DNA of 22,600 nt from Alphaproteobacteria bacterium (GTDB lineage: Bacteria > Pseudomonadota > Alphaproteobacteria > Micavibrionales > Micavibrionaceae): the NCBI GenBank assembly GCA_030432775.1, contig JAUILO010000019.1, forward strand, positions 1 to 22,600. Reading direction: 5' to 3'. The notes beneath the pieces are model-generated. The model made no database searches. It was given only the letters and a program-made list of their open reading frames with translations, and was not told where the DNA came from. The translations under genes and the position numbers were made by a program. The stretch's first letter is position 1. Each line of letters starts with the position of its first letter. Shown in pieces: positions 21,032 through 22,600 of this stretch.

Positions 21032-22150
21032 CTAATTGTCTTGCCTGTTATCTTTGGGTTGATATTCTTTGTAAGGCAGAATAAATAATTCGCCGAACCA
21101 TCTCCATTTTTTATCCTCCAGCGAACCTTTTGTGGTGACTGGTAATGTGCAGTTCAGACGCATCCGTTCGTTAATACCGGGCGGATTAATTATTATATCG
21201 ACATGGTTGTGTTCATTAACCGATAATTCGACCTTGCCATGACCGGATAAAAAGCATGAAAGGTTTTCTAGCTCTTCGCTGTTGAATTTATCATCAACTG
21301 TAAAGCTGATGTGACCTAGGGCATGCGTTAAAATGCGGTCATCGGGTTTGAAGCCGTGAACCGGCAAGGGCAGGGCATTTGAAAGCAATCTGAAACGCCC
21401 GACATTGCCAAAACTTTCTGTCATCGCAAAACGCGGTAGTGTTTCTATGTCACTTATTTCAAAAGCAACGCTGGATTGCTGTCCGAAAGTGGCGGTGAAG
21501 CCGGATTTTGCGATTATATCCTGATAGGCTTTATTATATTCACCAAATGGGTAGGCAAAATATTGCGCTTCATGTTTAAGTTCTTCGCGAAAACGTGTGC
21601 GCGCCTTATTTACCTGACGTTTGATCTCAGCTTCGTTTTCGGCATAAAGGCGCGTATAGCTGGCCGGCATAATGCCGATTGTTGAGAGATTTGATTTTGA
21701 AACCTTCCGTAATTCGGACCAGCTCATATATTGTGGATTTTTTGAGTCGATATGGTCTGTCGGAATGAAAATCGTATAGGGCATGTTATGCCGCTCTAAA
21801 ATAGGAATGGCATGTTCGTAGACCGATTTATATCCACCATCAAAGGTAATGGCGATGGCCTTTTTAGGTAATGTTTTTTTTGCCTTCATTGCCTTTAACG
21901 CATCGGGCACAGACATTACCTCGTAATCACCTGTTGTGATTTCCTCGATATGGGAGATGAATTGTTCTTGTGTAATATTGGTGTCCGGGTATTCGTCCTC
22001 GCCAATACGTGTGTACATATAGATAACGATCGACGTTCTATCAGCTGTAATTTCGGACACGTCGGCGCTTAGGGCTTGCGTGGTGCAAGTTCCTATCATG
22101 ATCAGCATGATAAATACCGATAATATCGAAGTTTTCAGATGCTTACGCAT
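21032..22150 (-). CDS. Secreted NodB-type polysaccharide deacetylase homologue lacking metal ligands
   Basis: A 372-residue exported protein. A signal peptide covers residues 1-29 (hydrophobic stretch, then ALSA before DV). Residues about 40-240 match the NodB/polysaccharide deacetylase fold in the IcaB/PgaB arrangement: IVIYMYTRIGEDEYPDTNITQEQF, VMSVPDALKAM, KAIAITFDGGYKSVYEHAIPILERHNMPYTIFIPT, and QYFAYPFGEYNK. Active enzymes have TFDDG and HxxxH, supplying one Asp and two His to the metal. Here TFDGG (102-106) keeps only the first Asp, and the His pair is replaced by MPASY (161-165). The usual YH near the start is YM. Residues 250-372 are a further, unrecognised, beta-like domain. It may bind glycan without cleaving it, or act by another mechanism. 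The ATG at 22150 starts a normal signal peptide. Confidence 0.85.
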   Translation of the reverse strand: MRKHLKTSILSVFIMLIMIGTCTTQALSADVSEITADRTSIVIYMYTRIGEDEYPDTNITQEQFISHIEEITTGDYEVMSVPDALKAMKAKKTLPKKAIAITFDGGYKSVYEHAIPILERHNMPYTIFIPTDHIDSKNPQYMSWSELRKVSKSNLSTIGIMPASYTRLYAENEAEIKRQVNKARTRFREELKHEAQYFAYPFGEYNKAYQDIIAKSGFTATFGQQSSVAFEISDIETLPRFAMTESFGNVGRFRLLSNALPLPVHGFKPDDRILTHALGHISFTVDDKFNSEELENLSCFLSGHGKVELSVNEHNHVDIIINPPGINERMRLNCTLPVTTKGSLEDKKWRWFGELFILPYKEYQPKDNRQDN

Positions 22151-22232
22151 TCTATAACGGCTATGGTGTTGTTAAATTTAAATCATAATATAGCTATTTT
22201 GGTCATAAAGACAAATCATTGAAGGTAAAGAA

Positions 22233-22600
22233 ATGAAAGAAACAGATAAAATCTTGAGTGATGAGGCGCTGGATACTCTTTTCCGTGAGGCTCGCACTTA
22301 TAATAAATGGCAAGATCGCGATGTGAGTGATGTGGTGCTACAGGCATTATTTGATTTGCTTAAAATGGGACCAACAGCGGCAAATTGTTGTCCTGCGCGG
22401 TTTGTGTTCGTTAAATCTGCTGGAGAAAAAGAAAAATTACGCCCGCTTTTATCCGAAGGTAACGTCGATAAAACCATGAGCGCGCCAGTGACGGCATTAA
22501 TTGCTTATGATCTGCAGTTTCATGAGCAGCTCCCCAAATTGTTCCCGCACACAGATGCGCGTAGCTGGTATGCTGGTAAGGATGCGTTTATTCAGGAAAG
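22233..22600 (+). CDS. Nitroreductase-family protein, RutE/HadB-like, N-terminal part
   Basis: The first 122 residues of a frame that runs off the right edge. The start LSDEALDTLFREARTYNKW, then LFDLLKMGPTAANCCPARFVFVKS, matches the subgroup of flavin-dependent nitroreductases that contains RutE and HadB (malonic semialdehyde reductase / NADH dehydrogenase-like). The GPTAAN...PARFVFV stretch forms part of the FMN site. Such enzymes reduce small substrates with NAD(P)H and FMN. No rut pyrimidine-degradation genes are visible in this window, so I do not use the rutE name. The ATG at 22233 follows GAAGG at 7 bases. It is divergent from the deacetylase-like gene. Confidence 0.85.
   Translation, partial: MKETDKILSDEALDTLFREARTYNKWQDRDVSDVVLQALFDLLKMGPTAANCCPARFVFVKSAGEKEKLRPLLSEGNVDKTMSAPVTALIAYDLQFHEQLPKLFPHTDARSWYAGKDAFIQE

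Noticed and set aside
1..22600. tRNA, rRNA, CRISPR, insertion sequence, toxin-antitoxin or phage defence genes.
   Set aside because: None was seen on either strand; every long real frame is explained by the listed genes.

Overview
The window looks like a chromosomal housekeeping stretch from an alphaproteobacterium with GC in the mid-40s percent (estimated by eye). The evidence is a GTTC-N7-GTTC site of the alphaproteobacterial LexA type in front of a Y-family polymerase, a member of the alphaproteobacterial TIGR02186/Alph_Pro_TM family next to a TSUP transporter, folate-dependent TrmFO, and the alphaproteobacterial-style neighbours ubiE, coaBC and dut, and murJ, trpS, usp and nfu. I cannot name the genus; a Rhodospirillales- or Micavibrio-like lineage is a guess. 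I see no tRNA, rRNA, CRISPR array, insertion sequence, phage gene or integration scar.

Layout. Positions 1-3000 are on the minus strand: the start of trmFO, a BPL_N-type amidotransferase-fold protein just upstream of it, and a Y-family DNA polymerase whose -35 region overlaps a LexA box. A TerB-like protein is divergent (3001-3495) and meets a cysteine-synthase-like enzyme (3574-4515, minus). After a gene-poor gap comes a small membrane-anchored protein (4827-5087). A minus-strand block follows, read from right to left: ubiE, two small membrane-anchored paralogues (11585-11908 and 11133-11522) closed by a strong terminator, then coaBC, dut, an unrecognised 286-residue gene, and mutS. From 12965 the plus strand carries murJ and trpS, a nitrilase-fold protein that appears to lack its catalytic residues, a secreted protein, a TSUP permease with its TIGR02186 partner, a universal stress protein, and an Nfu iron-sulfur carrier. 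On the right are a degenerate NodB-type deacetylase homologue (minus) and the start of a RutE-like nitroreductase (plus).

Functionally the region combines genome maintenance (MutS, Dut, Y-family polymerase), cofactor synthesis (CoaBC, UbiE, Nfu), cell-wall lipid II export (MurJ) and translation (TrpS, TrmFO).

The best candidates for something undescribed are: (1) a family of at least three small single-pass envelope proteins sharing an NVLP membrane start and an (I/L)xP(A/S)AG motif, two of them tandem paralogues located where many alphaproteobacteria carry ubiB; (2) a probable pseudo-enzyme related to the glutaminase domain of NAD+ synthetase; (3) a deacetylase-fold secreted protein missing its metal ligands; and (4) an unknown gene inside the coaBC-dut-mutS run.
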